From: Oceanibaculum indicum P24
Lineage (GTDB): Bacteria > Pseudomonadota > Alphaproteobacteria > Oceanibaculales > Oceanibaculaceae
DNA length: 64,000 nucleotides
Assembly: GCF_000299935.1 (NCBI RefSeq)
Contig: NZ_AMRL01000001.1
Span: 310,001-374,000, forward strand
Direction of reading: 5' to 3'
Part shown: positions 1 to 8,187 of the stretch, one piece after another
Position numbering within the stretch: position 1 is the first letter of the stretch
Layout: every line of letters starts with the position of its first letter
Program-made: the position numbers and the translations under genes
Notes under the pieces: model-generated
Told to the model about the DNA's origin: nothing
What the model saw: the letters and a program-made list of their open reading frames with translations, nothing else
Database searches by the model: none

Positions 1-371
1 AGCATCTCGGCAACACGGCGGCGACGGTCGGAGTCCGGCACGCGCCTGATCTTCAGCCCATAGGCGATATTGCCTGCGACGCTCATATTCGGGAATAGCG
101 CATAGGACTGGAACACCATGCCGACATTGCGCTTCTCGATGGGCAGCGCCGTCACATCCTCATCGCCGAACAGGATACGTCCGCCGGCATCCGGCATTTC
201 CAGCCCGGCGATCAGCCGCAGGGTCGTGGTCTTGCCGCAGCCCGAGGGGCCGAGGAATACCAGCGTCTCGCCGGCATTGACCTCCAGGTCCAGCGGCTCC
301 AGCGCGCGGGTGCCATCGGGAAAGGTCTTGGCGCAGCCGGCCAGGCGGATACGGGTTCCGGTCATTGTCAT
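1..371 (-). CDS. ABC transporter ATP-binding protein, partial (3' end outside window)
   Basis: This is the N-terminal 123 residues of an importer ATPase of the PotA/FbpC class. Walker A (GPSGCGKTT) and the Q-loop region ([14 protein letters not shown]) are visible; the ABC signature and Walker B lie beyond the window edge. It would energise import through the two permeases upstream at 374-1994. The start ATG at 371 lies 2 bases after the TAA stop of the upstream permease, and a second in-frame ATG at 365 is also possible. It is the last visible gene of the LacI-SBP-permease-permease-ATPase operon. The family is clear; the substrate is not readable from the ATPase. Confidence 0.93.
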   Translation of the reverse strand, partial: MTMTGTRIRLAGCAKTFPDGTRALEPLDLEVNAGETLVFLGPSGCGKTTTLRLIAGLEMPDAGGRILFGDEDVTALPIEKRNVGMVFQSYALFPNMSVAGNIAYGLKIRRVPDSDRRRRVAEM

Positions 372-373
372 CT

Positions 374-1165
374 TTAGGTTTCCTTGCGCCGGCGCGGGCG
401 CGACAGGGCCTGCATCGCCAGCAGCAGCGGCAGGATCATCACGAAGAAGATCAGCGTATAGGCGCTGCCGATCTCCAGCCGCATTGAGGCGTAGCTGTCG
501 GCCAGCCCGACCGGCAGGGTCTTGGTCAGCGGCGTGTGCAGCATCCAGGTCAGGTTGAATTCACCGATGGACAGCGTGACCACCATCAGCGAGCCGGCGA
601 GGATGCCCGACCGGCAGTTCGGCAGGATCACGCCGAAGAAACGCTGCGGGAAACTGGCGCCCAGGCTGCGCGCCCCCTCCTCCAGCGTCTTCAGATCGAT
701 GGAGGACAGCACCGCCAGCACGGCGCGGATCATGAACGGCAGGGTGAACAGCACATGCCCGACCAGGATGAAGGCAGCGCTGGTGCGGAATTCGCGGAAG
801 CCGCCATAGGCGATCAGCAGCGCCAGCGCGGTGGCGAGGCCCGGCACGGCGACTGGCACCACCAGCAGTTCCTCGATCAGCCGGGTCAGCCGCGACGGGC
901 GGCGCGCCAGCGCATAGGCCGCCGGCACGCCGAGGATAAGGGTGCAGACGAGGCAGGCCAGCGCCAGCCCCAGCGACAGGGCCAGCGTGTCGGCATAGAG
1001 GTCCAGCACCTGCCACACCCAGCGCAGCGTCAGGCCGCTGCTGATGCCCTGAAAGAAATTCGCCGTGACGCCGGCCAGCATCGACATCAGCACCGGCACC
1101 ACCAGGAAGGCCGCGACCAGCAGAGTCAGCGCCAGTTGCACCGTGAACAGGAAGGGGCGGTTCAT
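374..1165 (-). CDS. ABC transporter permease (PotC/FbpB-like)
   Basis: Inner-membrane permease of a binding-protein-dependent importer, about 263 residues with about six hydrophobic segments. The EAA loop that docks the ATPase is recognisable ([19 protein letters not shown]). I chose the ATG at 1165 (MNRPFLF) rather than the upstream start at 1186, because it sits just after the TGA of the preceding permease (1170-1172) and leads straight into the first membrane segment. It pairs with the permease at 1170-1994 to form a heterodimeric channel. Similarity of the binding protein suggests iron, polyamine or 2-aminoethylphosphonate type substrates; this is family-level inference. Confidence 0.9.
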   Translation of the reverse strand: MNRPFLFTVQLALTLLVAAFLVVPVLMSMLAGVTANFFQGISSGLTLRWVWQVLDLYADTLALSLGLALACLVCTLILGVPAAYALARRPSRLTRLIEELLVVPVAVPGLATALALLIAYGGFREFRTSAAFILVGHVLFTLPFMIRAVLAVLSSIDLKTLEEGARSLGASFPQRFFGVILPNCRSGILAGSLMVVTLSIGEFNLTWMLHTPLTKTLPVGLADSYASMRLEIGSAYTLIFFVMILPLLLAMQALSRPRRRKET

Positions 1166-1169
1166 CGCC

Positions 1170-1994
1170 TCACCCCGCCGCCGCAACGGAACTGCCGGCC
1201 GCCGTCCGGGCCAGCGCCAGCACCGCCCAGGTGATGAGGCCGAGAATCAGGCTCAGCGCCGCCGCCATGGCGATGTTCGCGTGCAGCGTGAACTCCGTAT
1301 AGATCACCATCGGCAGCACATCAATGTTGGTCGCCAGGGTGAAGGCGGTGCCGAACGCGCCCATCGAGGTCGCGAAGCAGATCGCGCCCGACGACAGAAG
1401 CGCCGGCAGCAGGCCGGGCAGGATGACGTCGCGGGTAACGGCGAAGGTGGAGGCGCCCAGCGAGCGCGCCGCCTCCTCCAGCCTTCGGTCCAGCTTCCCG
1501 GCGGAGGCCATGACGGTCAGGATGACGCGCGGGATGGAGAAATAGAGATAACCCAGGAACAGCCCCGCCATCGAATAGGCGAAGACCAGCTTAGAGCCGC
1601 TCAGCGCCTGGGTCAGGTCGCCGATCAGCCCCTGCCGTCCGGCCAGCATGATGACCAGGAAACCGACCACCACGCCGGGAAAGGACAGCGGCAGCGTCAT
1701 GATGCCGATCAGTACGGCACGGCCGGGGAAGCGGTTGCGTTCCAGGAACAGGCCGCACACCGCGCACAGAACCAGCGTCGCCAGCGTCACCCCGGCAGAC
1801 AGCAGCACGGTGGCGATCAGGCTTTCGCGATAGCGCGGGTTGGTCAGGATCGCGGCATAGGCCGACAGGCCGTCCGGCCCGGTTCCCGCCGCCAGCGCCA
1901 GCCGGCCGATGGGCAGCAGGAAGAAGGCGCAGAACACCAGCAGCGCCGGGGCCAGCAGCATCGCCAGCAGGAAATTGTCGCGTTTGTCTGACAT
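1170..1994 (-). CDS. ABC transporter permease (PotB/FbpB-like)
   Basis: First of two permeases of the LacI-controlled importer, about 274 residues, starting MSDKRDNFLLAML. The open frame extends upstream to 2153 but that part overlaps the binding-protein gene and is arginine/proline-rich noise, so the ATG at 1994 is preferred. The EAA loop (EEAARSLGASTFAVTRDVI) lies in the C-terminal half. It follows the binding protein after a 73-base spacer that contains a perfect 11-bp stem-loop (2024-2052), and is followed at once by the second permease. Confidence 0.9.
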   Translation of the reverse strand: MSDKRDNFLLAMLLAPALLVFCAFFLLPIGRLALAAGTGPDGLSAYAAILTNPRYRESLIATVLLSAGVTLATLVLCAVCGLFLERNRFPGRAVLIGIMTLPLSFPGVVVGFLVIMLAGRQGLIGDLTQALSGSKLVFAYSMAGLFLGYLYFSIPRVILTVMASAGKLDRRLEEAARSLGASTFAVTRDVILPGLLPALLSSGAICFATSMGAFGTAFTLATNIDVLPMVIYTEFTLHANIAMAAALSLILGLITWAVLALARTAAGSSVAAAG

Positions 1995-2023
1995 GGAGAC
2001 CGGTTCCGGACGGAAAAGGCGAT

Positions 2024-2052
2024 GGCGGCGGGGCTGGAGCGGCCCCGCCGCC
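2024..2052 (-). terminator. Stem-loop between binding-protein and permease genes
   Basis: Perfect 11-bp inverted repeat, arms 2024-2034 and 2042-2052, 7-base loop, directly downstream of the SBP stop. On the minus strand it is followed by a short CTTTTCC run, so it could act as a partial terminator or as a 3'-end stabiliser of the SBP message. Similar elements follow three other SBP genes in this window. Confidence 0.6.
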
Positions 2053-2067
2053 GCGGACGCACGGTCC

Positions 2068-3090
2068 TTAGCGGACTTCCGCCAGATAGCGGGCGCCGAA
2101 ATCCTTCTGCACCTCGGCCATCTTGGCGTAATCGACCGGCTTGGCGCGGGCATAATCGGCCGCCGGCAGGAACTTCGCCGCCGCTTCCGCCGACATGGCG
2201 CTGGCGCGCACCGGGCGCAGGAAGGCGTTGGCCCAGATCGCCTGGCCCTTGTCGGACATCACGAAGTCCAGCACCTTCTTGCCGTTCGCCTCGTTCGGCG
2301 CACCCTTCACCAGGCTCATGACATAGGGCACCACCACCGAGCCTTCCGCCGGGATGACAAAGGCGACATTGGCCTTGTCCTTGTACTTGGCGCGGTAGGC
2401 GTTGAAGTCGTAATCGATCAGGATCGGAATCTCGCCGGACAGCACGCGGGCGTAGGAGGTCTGCTTCGGCACGATCGGATCGTTCTTCATCAGCTCCTTG
2501 AAGAAGGCGATGCCGGGGGTGAAATCCTCCAGGCTGCCGCCCATCGCGCCATTGATGGCGACGGCGCCGGCATAACCGACAAAAGCGCTCGACGGGTCGA
2601 GATAGCCGACCATCCCCTTATAGTCCGGCTTCAGCAGATCCTTCCAGGAGGTGGGCACCGGCTTGCCGCCCAGCGCATCGACATTCACCATCAGGCCCAG
2701 CGTTCCGGAATGGATGGTGAACCAGTTGCCCGCCGGGTCCTTCAGACCTTCGGGAATCTCGTCGAAGCCGGCCGGCTTATAGGGCTGCACGACGCCTTCC
2801 TTGGCCGCCTGGATGCCGAAGGACACGCCGTAATAGGCGACGTCGGCGACCGGGTTGGCCTTCTCGGCCAGCAACTGCGAGAGGGTCTGGCCGGAATTCT
2901 TGTTGTCGTGCGGCACGGCGATGCCAGTGTTCTCCTTGATCGCCTTCAGCTGCGAGGCCCAGTCCGCCCATTCCGGCGGGCAGTTGTAGCAGATCGCATT
3001 GCCTTCGGCGGCGGCGGGCTGCCAGGCGGCGGCCCCGGCAATGGCGGTAACGGCCAGCGCGGCGGCGGCCAGGATATGGCGGGCACTCAT
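2068..3090 (-). CDS. Periplasmic substrate-binding protein of ABC importer
   Basis: 340-residue extracellular solute-binding protein of the iron/polyamine/2-AEP type (SBP_bac family). A Sec signal peptide is visible (MSARHILAAAALAVTAIAG, cleavage probably after AAAE). Core features include GNWFTIHSGTLGLMVN and a WKDLLKPDYKG segment that recur in the second SBP of this window at 53783-54871, so the two are paralogues. An unusual Cys pair (ICYNCPPEW) lies at the mature N-terminus. The ATG overlaps the TGA of the LacI gene (ATGA), implying translational coupling. It captures the substrate in the periplasm for the permeases at 374-1994. Confidence 0.92.
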   Translation of the reverse strand: MSARHILAAAALAVTAIAGAAAWQPAAAEGNAICYNCPPEWADWASQLKAIKENTGIAVPHDNKNSGQTLSQLLAEKANPVADVAYYGVSFGIQAAKEGVVQPYKPAGFDEIPEGLKDPAGNWFTIHSGTLGLMVNVDALGGKPVPTSWKDLLKPDYKGMVGYLDPSSAFVGYAGAVAINGAMGGSLEDFTPGIAFFKELMKNDPIVPKQTSYARVLSGEIPILIDYDFNAYRAKYKDKANVAFVIPAEGSVVVPYVMSLVKGAPNEANGKKVLDFVMSDKGQAIWANAFLRPVRASAMSAEAAAKFLPAADYARAKPVDYAKMAEVQKDFGARYLAEVR

Positions 3091-4154
3091 GAACTCTCTC
3101 CTTCTGTGGCGGTTGGGCGGAGCGGGATGACATCCGCCCGGCGGACAGACGACGGCGGTGCCGCCGATTCGCCGGGCCGGATCTGGTGCGGCAGGATCAT
3201 CTGGCGCGGATTGGCGCCAGCGCCGAGACGGCCGAGCAGCTGCGCGACCGCCTGGTGCCCCATCGCATGGCTGGGCTGGACCAGCGAGGTGAGGCTGGGG
3301 CTGGTCAGCGCGCTGAGCGTGATGCCATCGAAACCAGTGACGGTGACGTCGCGCGGCACCTCAAGTCCCAGCGCGCGGCAGGAGCGAATCGCCGCCAGCG
3401 CCAGCAGGTCGGTTGTGCAGACCAGGGCCGTGGGAGCGGGACGGCCGCTGAACAGCCCGGCCAGCAGCGGTGCCATCTCGGTATCGTCGAACCGCACTTC
3501 CAGCAGCAGGCCAGGCGGGAGGCCGGCTTCGCGCAGCGCATCGGCAAAGCCCTCGAAGCGCAGCCGCGACCGGTCCGATGCGGTGAAGGAGCCGGCGATC
3601 ATGGCGAAGCGCCGGTGGCCGAGGCCGATCAGGTAGCGCACCAGATCGGCCATGGCGCGGCGGTTGTCGATGGTCACCGCCGGGCGACCGCCAGCATCCG
3701 GCTGGTTATAGACCAGCACATAGGGCACGCCCTCGGCATCCAGCATCTCCAGCGTCTCATTCTCCGCCGCATCGGCGACGGTGAGCACCAGCCCCTCGAC
3801 GCGGTTCGCCAGCAGCGCCTCGACAGCGCTGCGCTCGCGAGCCGGATCGTAATCGGTGGCAGCCAGCAGCGTGGCATAGCCCGCAGCACCCGCCGCTTCC
3901 TGACAGCCCTGCACGGAATCGGCGAAGACCGGGTTGAACAGCGAGGGCACCAGGATGCCGATAGTGCGGCTGCTGCTGGTCTTCAGCTGGCGGCCGATGG
4001 CGTTCGGGCGGAAGCCGATCTCCACCATTGCCGCGCGCACCGCCTCGGCCCGGTCGGCAGCCACCGGCCCGGTGCCGTTGATGACCCGCGACACCGTGGC
4101 GATGGATACGCCGGCCACACGGGCAACATCGCGGATGGTGGGCGTCTTGCGCAT
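3087..4154 (-). CDS. LacI-family transcriptional regulator
   Basis: 355-residue LacI/PurR-type repressor. Residues 4-25 form the HTH and hinge start (TIRDVARVAGVSIATVSRV), followed by a periplasmic-binding-protein-like ligand domain. The start at 4154 (MRKTPTIRDV) is preferred to 4190 because LacI proteins begin just before the HTH. It is the first gene of the operon, and its stop TGA is embedded in the start of the binding-protein gene. A textbook LacI half-palindrome operator lies 74-87 bases upstream, so it very likely represses itself and the importer until the imported compound, perhaps a sugar-like or phosphorylated ligand, binds. Confidence 0.93.
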   Translation of the reverse strand: MRKTPTIRDVARVAGVSIATVSRVINGTGPVAADRAEAVRAAMVEIGFRPNAIGRQLKTSSSRTIGILVPSLFNPVFADSVQGCQEAAGAAGYATLLAATDYDPARERSAVEALLANRVEGLVLTVADAAENETLEMLDAEGVPYVLVYNQPDAGGRPAVTIDNRRAMADLVRYLIGLGHRRFAMIAGSFTASDRSRLRFEGFADALREAGLPPGLLLEVRFDDTEMAPLLAGLFSGRPAPTALVCTTDLLALAAIRSCRALGLEVPRDVTVTGFDGITLSALTSPSLTSLVQPSHAMGHQAVAQLLGRLGAGANPRQMILPHQIRPGESAAPPSSVRRADVIPLRPTATEGESS

Positions 4155-4227
4155 GCGGCGGCGGTCCGGTCTCCGGTGAATGACCGGCACACCATGACAG
4201 CGCCGTGTGACGCCACGGTTACAGCGA

Positions 4228-4241
4228 TGTAAACGTTTTCA
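4228..4241. promoter_or_regulatory. LacI-family operator
   Basis: TGTAAACGTTTTCA matches the general LacI/GalR operator pattern TGnAAnCGnTTnCA at every fixed position and is centred on CG. It lies in the divergent spacer between the LacI gene (start 4154) and the acetyltransferase gene (start 4363). It is the probable autoregulatory site of the repressor; whether it also affects the acetyltransferase cannot be judged. Confidence 0.8.
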
Positions 4242-4362
4242 TACAAATGCCAGGGTGCTGTTCGTCATGCCACATTCCTGCTTTCCAGCGTGCCGCGCTT
4301 GTCACATGGAAACGGCACGCCAACATGCGACTATTCAGGGCCTGAAACACGGTAAGCAAACG

Positions 4363-4827
4363 ATGATTGAAATTCAGCGACTGGCAGCAGGAGACGAAGC
4401 GCTTTTTCGAAAGCTGAACATCGTTTTTGCGGCGGCCTTCGACGACCAGGAGAGCTATGCGGCCAAGCCGCCTTCCGACGCCTATCTGACGGGCCTTCTG
4501 TCCAAGGATCATGTGTTCGTGCTGGTCGCCGCAGATGCGGGCGAGGTGGTCGGCGGTCTCGTTGCCTACGAGCTGGAAAAGTTCGAACAGGAACGCAGCG
4601 AGATCTACATCTACGATCTGGCGGTCACCGAGGCGTATCGCCGACAGGGGATCGCCACCGCGCTGATCGGGAAATTACGGGAGATTGCGGCTGGGCGCGG
4701 GACATGGGTGATCTATGTCCAGGCCGATTATGGCGATGACCCCGCTGTAGCACTCTACACGAAGCTGGGCACGCGCGAGGATGTGATGCATTTCGACATC
4801 CCGGTTCAGAAAACTGCCACAGCCTAG
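4363..4827 (+). CDS. AAC(3)-I family aminoglycoside 3-N-acetyltransferase (GNAT fold)
   Basis: 154-residue GNAT acetyltransferase starting [11 protein letters not shown]. The core matches the gentamicin-type AAC(3)-I family closely: [16 protein letters not shown], the acetyl-CoA loop [10 protein letters not shown], then [19 protein letters not shown] and VMHFDI. Known members transfer acetyl from acetyl-CoA to the 3-amino group of 2-deoxystreptamine aminoglycosides in the cytoplasm. The frame is open from 4207, but the alignable protein begins at the ATG at 4363; no strong Shine-Dalgarno precedes it. No integron attC site, integrase or transposon is visible nearby, so it looks like a resident chromosomal gene. 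The family is secure; actual resistance is an inference. Confidence 0.88.
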   Translation: MIEIQRLAAGDEALFRKLNIVFAAAFDDQESYAAKPPSDAYLTGLLSKDHVFVLVAADAGEVVGGLVAYELEKFEQERSEIYIYDLAVTEAYRRQGIATALIGKLREIAAGRGTWVIYVQADYGDDPAVALYTKLGTREDVMHFDIPVQKTATA

Positions 4828-4923
4828 GGTGCCGCCAGGTCGTTGACTCAGCGGCGTTAATTCTGAGCGGAAGATCGCGACACCACCGAGACTTGCAATC
4901 GCTCGCGCCTTCCTACTGGTTTT

Positions 4924-5550
4924 CTATTCACGGAACACCGTGTCGCCATGGGCATCAGAACCACCGCCTCTGGAAAACTGGCGAGCCGGGCCCACCTCCT
5001 CAGGCGCAAGCAAGATACCCCGCCGTGCCGCCATGCGCCCGCCCAGCGCCGTCAGGTCAGTAGACGACAGCCGCTGCCGGGCGAGCGGCATGACGACGGC
5101 ATTTTCCAGCGCCAGATGCCGGCGCTGGGATGCCGCGAAACGGCTCAAGCCGGCCCGCAGCGGCGCGTCCAGCGCGTCCTGCCGGCTGTCCAGCGCGGCC
5201 TGCAACCCGGCGACGATAAGGCCGGCATGCGCGCTATCCTCGGCGTGCTCGGTGGAGAGCTGCCCCAGCACCGGCTCCAGCTGGTCGCCCGGCACGGCGC
5301 GGCGGCGCAGCAGCGGGAACAGATCCTGCTCCTCGTCGATCACATGGATCGCCATGTCGGTTTCGATATGCGCCAGCACCTCGCGGGCGATGCCGGCCTC
5401 GAAGCGCGGACGCGTCGCCAGCCGGTCGAGCAGGCTGCACAGCACCCGCTGGCGCAGATGATCGGCCAGGATGAAATCCAGCGGCGAGGCCAGAAGGTGC
5501 GCCGGCAGAGCCGCAAGATAGGCCTCCGGCACCGCCGCCAGCGTGCTCAT
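4924..5550 (-). CDS. Hemerythrin-like (HHE) domain protein
   Basis: 208-residue helical protein with spaced His/Glu residues typical of HHE cation-binding domains: DHLRQR near residue 30, HIETDMAIHVIDEEQDLFP near 61, a HAEDSAH segment and a later HLALENAVVMP helix. Such domains bind a di-iron centre and can sense or carry O2 or NO, or help iron-sulfur repair. It is the last gene of the nar operon, starting inside the stop of the 109-residue protein (ATGA). The context suggests a role in nitrate reductase maturation or protection from nitrosative stress. The extreme C-terminus (after about 180) is not alignable by eye. Confidence 0.78.
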   Translation of the reverse strand: MSTLAAVPEAYLAALPAHLLASPLDFILADHLRQRVLCSLLDRLATRPRFEAGIAREVLAHIETDMAIHVIDEEQDLFPLLRRRAVPGDQLEPVLGQLSTEHAEDSAHAGLIVAGLQAALDSRQDALDAPLRAGLSRFAASQRRHLALENAVVMPLARQRLSSTDLTALGGRMAARRGILLAPEEVGPARQFSRGGGSDAHGDTVFRE

Positions 5551-5876
5551 GGCCGGCGTCCGCCGGTTGGCGGCACCCCGGTTGGCGGCGCATGCTGCGC
5601 GGCCGCATGCTCCACCGCCTGGCGCAGGATCGCCTCCAGCGCGGCAAGGCCGGGATCGGGCGACTTCCCCATTACCCCGACGATCTGCAGCCAGCGATCA
5701 TCATCGGCATGGTCCATGAAGCCGCACACCAGCGCGGCGACATAATCCGGCGTATCCAGCCCGGCGGCCTCCGCTGCCGCCTCGACGCGCCGGGCAAGCT
5801 CCGGATCCGGCAGCAACGCAAGAGCCGCCGCCGCGACATCGGGCCGGTGAAGGTGCTGGATCAGATCGCCGAACAT
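5547..5876 (-). CDS. Conserved hypothetical protein of nar operon (109 aa)
   Basis: Unrecognised 109-residue, mostly helical, Ala/Leu/Asp-rich acidic protein with no signal peptide or membrane segment. It starts 10 bases after the parvulin stop and its TGA overlaps the ATG of the hemerythrin gene, so it belongs to the nar operon. The C-terminus carries a PPTG duplication encoded by two copies of a 13-base unit with 15-base period (5563-5590). No catalytic motif is apparent. A role in assembly or stress protection of nitrate reductase is suggested by context only. Confidence 0.72.
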   Translation of the reverse strand: MFGDLIQHLHRPDVAAAALALLPDPELARRVEAAAEAAGLDTPDYVAALVCGFMDHADDDRWLQIVGVMGKSPDPGLAALEAILRQAVEHAAAQHAPPTGVPPTGGRRP

Positions 5877-5885
5877 GAGGCGCCC

Positions 5886-6743
5886 CTACTGTACAAGCGG
5901 CGTCGCACTGGCACCGAGATCGACGCCGGTGATCTCCGCCTGCCCTGCCAGAATCGACACATATTGGGCCGCCGCCCGGCGCCAGACCGCTTCCGCCAGA
6001 TAATCCGCGATCTTCTCGCGCACCGCCTCGAACGGCACCGGGCGGCCCTCGATACAGCGATCCAGCCGGATGACATGCGCGCCGTAGGGGGTCTCCACCG
6101 GCTCGGCCGACATCCCGCCCGGCTCCAGCCGGGTGAGCGCCGCCTCGAAGGCGGGCGTGGTGTCGCCGGGGCCGATCTGGCCCAGCGACCCGCCGACCTG
6201 GCCGGACGGGCAATCGGACAGCGCCTTCGCCATGTCGGCGAAGCGTCCGGGCTGGCCCTTCAGTTCGGCGATGGCGCCGCGCGCCTTCTCGACCGCCCCG
6301 GCAAACGCCGTCTTGTCGCGACGGTCGGCGGCGAACAGGATATGCGCCGCCTCGTATAGAGCCGGGCTGCGGAACCGCGCCTGATTCTGCCGGTAATAAC
6401 GCAGGCAGCTTTCCTCGTCGGGCACCGGCAGGCTGAGCGCGCCTTCCAGTAACATGCGCTGCGCCGCTTCCTGCTCCGTCTCGCGGCGGCCTTCATCGTC
6501 GGTCAGCGGTTCCGCCACGATGCCCTGGCGCGCGGCTTCCTGGCTCAGCAATTCGCGGATAGCCAGCGCCCGCACCGCCTGATTCCAGGCCGTATCGGGA
6601 TCCTCGGACGGGTGGTTCTGCGCCTCCTGCGCGATGGCGGCAGCGGTGATTTCCACCCCGTTCACCGATACCGTGACCGGGGCGAAGCGCCGGCGCGGCG
6701 CAGCACCGGGCTTCGGGGCGGGTTTCCGTTCAGACATGCTCAT
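5886..6743 (-). CDS. PpiC-type (parvulin) peptidyl-prolyl cis-trans isomerase
   Basis: 285-residue parvulin-type isomerase. An N-terminal SurA/NifM-like helical region (QAVRALAIRELLSQEA) precedes the rotamase domain at about 130-245, with the typical AAHILF, GGSLGQIGPGDTTPAFE and YGAHVIRLD segments. No signal peptide is seen, so it probably acts in the cytoplasm. The start at 6743 follows a strong GAGGAGG Shine-Dalgarno and lies 13 bases after narI; an extended frame to 6839 overlaps narI and is rejected. A PpiC gene after narI is also known in Pseudomonas aeruginosa, supporting a role in folding or maturation of the nitrate reductase. Confidence 0.9.
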   Translation of the reverse strand: MSMSERKPAPKPGAAPRRRFAPVTVSVNGVEITAAAIAQEAQNHPSEDPDTAWNQAVRALAIRELLSQEAARQGIVAEPLTDDEGRRETEQEAAQRMLLEGALSLPVPDEESCLRYYRQNQARFRSPALYEAAHILFAADRRDKTAFAGAVEKARGAIAELKGQPGRFADMAKALSDCPSGQVGGSLGQIGPGDTTPAFEAALTRLEPGGMSAEPVETPYGAHVIRLDRCIEGRPVPFEAVREKIADYLAEAVWRRAAAQYVSILAGQAEITGVDLGASATPLVQ

Positions 6744-6756
6744 GCTCGCCTCCTCC

Positions 6757-7458
6757 TCAGACCGGCCGCGCGCCGCCGCGGGTGCGCACGATCTGATAGC
6801 CCTGCCGCCCCAGATACCAGACCGGGGCGCTCCAGACATGCACCAGCCGGGTGAAGGGGAAGATCAGGAAGACCGTCATCCCCAGCAGCAGATGCGCCTT
6901 GAAGATCAGGTGGACATCGGCAACGTAGGTGGCGGCGTCCGGCCGCAGCGTCAGGATGCCCTGCGCCCAGTTCATGAACTTCACCATCTCCTCGCCATCG
7001 AGATGGCCCAGCGAGATGAAGATCGTCGCCAGCCCCAGGACCAGCTGGGCATAGAGCAGCAGCAGCACGGCGATGTCGCCGAAGCTGGAGGTGCGGCGGA
7101 TGCGCGGGTCGAACAGCCGGCGGTGGATCAGCAGGCTGAGCCCGATGAAGCAGGCCACCCCGGCGATGCCGCCGACCACGATGGCCAGAATCTGCTTGGC
7201 GCCATGGCTGATGCCGATGGCATCGAATATCCAGATCGGCGTCAGCAACCCGCCGGCATGGCCCAGGAAGATCACCAGAATGCCGACATGGAACAGGTTG
7301 GAGCCCCACATCATCTGGCGCCGGCGCAAGAGCTGGCTGGAGCCGGTCTTCCAGGAATATTGCTCGCGGTCGAAGCGGATCAGGCTGCCCAGCAGGAACA
7401 CGCCGAGGCAGAGATAGGGGTACCAGCCGAACAGGATGTGATTGAGCGTCGATTCCAT
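6757..7458 (-). CDS. narI: Respiratory nitrate reductase gamma subunit (cytochrome b)
   Basis: 233-residue integral membrane subunit with five hydrophobic segments. It takes electrons from quinol through two b hemes and passes them to NarH. His residues in membrane helices (SNLFHVGILVIFLGHAG and the C-terminal HLIFKAHLLLG) fit the heme ligands. The ATG at 7458 has a GGAGA Shine-Dalgarno 8 bases upstream. The gene order narG-H-J-I is canonical. Length matches the family (about 225-245). Confidence 0.97.
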   Translation of the reverse strand: MESTLNHILFGWYPYLCLGVFLLGSLIRFDREQYSWKTGSSQLLRRRQMMWGSNLFHVGILVIFLGHAGGLLTPIWIFDAIGISHGAKQILAIVVGGIAGVACFIGLSLLIHRRLFDPRIRRTSSFGDIAVLLLLYAQLVLGLATIFISLGHLDGEEMVKFMNWAQGILTLRPDAATYVADVHLIFKAHLLLGMTVFLIFPFTRLVHVWSAPVWYLGRQGYQIVRTRGGARPV

Positions 7459-7491
7459 CGAAATCTCTCCCTCTTCCTCAGGCCACCGGGC

Positions 7492-8187
7492 TCAGACCGC
7501 CGGGGCGGCCGGGCTGCGCCGGGCGGCGCGCACCTGGGTCTTTATGCGGGTAAGCGAGCAATCGTCGGTCATCTCGCCGGGACCGAAGGTGACGGCTGCC
7601 TCCTCCCACTCCTTATCGAGGGCAGCCAGATCGTCTGGCATCACGTCGCTGGCCGCTGCCTCGGCCGCTGCCCGGGGGTCTGCCCGCACTGAAGACAGCG
7701 ATTCCAGCGCCGCGAAGACCGGGGCATAGAGGCTTTCGCGCTTTTCCAGCCGCTGCCGCAGCACGGCCAGGATGTGCACCGTCTCGCCCAGCAGCGCCAC
7801 CGCCTCGCCCTGCGGCAGGGTGGACAGGAACTCCAAGAACAGCGGCAGGAAGTCCGGCAGTTCGTTGGCGACGATGAAGAAGCCGTGCCGGTCATAGAGC
7901 TGGGCCAGATCGACCAGCGCCTGCCCGCGGTCACGGCTCTCGCCATGCACATGCTCGAACAGGTGCAGTGACAGGCTGCGCGAGCGGTCGAACAGCAGGA
8001 CATAGCGCTCCTGCAGATCGTACAGCTCCGCCGTCTCGAAGCCGCTGAGCAGGGGCTCCAGCGCGTTCAGCGCGCGCCGGGACACCTGCCCCTCCGCCGC
8101 CAGCACCGCGCGGATATCCGGGATGGCGGCGACCAGTTCCTCCGACGGGTAGGTCAGCAGGGCGGACAGTGCCTTGAAGCTTTTCAT
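7492..8187 (-). CDS. narJ: Nitrate reductase molybdenum cofactor assembly chaperone
   Basis: 231-residue NarJ/TorD-family chaperone that binds apo-NarG, assists molybdenum cofactor and FS0 cluster insertion and delays membrane attachment. The N-terminus (KSFKALSALLTYPSEEL) and the ERYVLLFDRSRSLSLHLFEHVHGESRDRG segment are diagnostic. The start ATG (8187) overlaps the narH TGA; a GTG at 8190 would add one residue. It lies between narH and narI as usual. Confidence 0.97.
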   Translation of the reverse strand: MKSFKALSALLTYPSEELVAAIPDIRAVLAAEGQVSRRALNALEPLLSGFETAELYDLQERYVLLFDRSRSLSLHLFEHVHGESRDRGQALVDLAQLYDRHGFFIVANELPDFLPLFLEFLSTLPQGEAVALLGETVHILAVLRQRLEKRESLYAPVFAALESLSSVRADPRAAAEAAASDVMPDDLAALDKEWEEAAVTFGPGEMTDDCSLTRIKTQVRAARRSPAAPAV

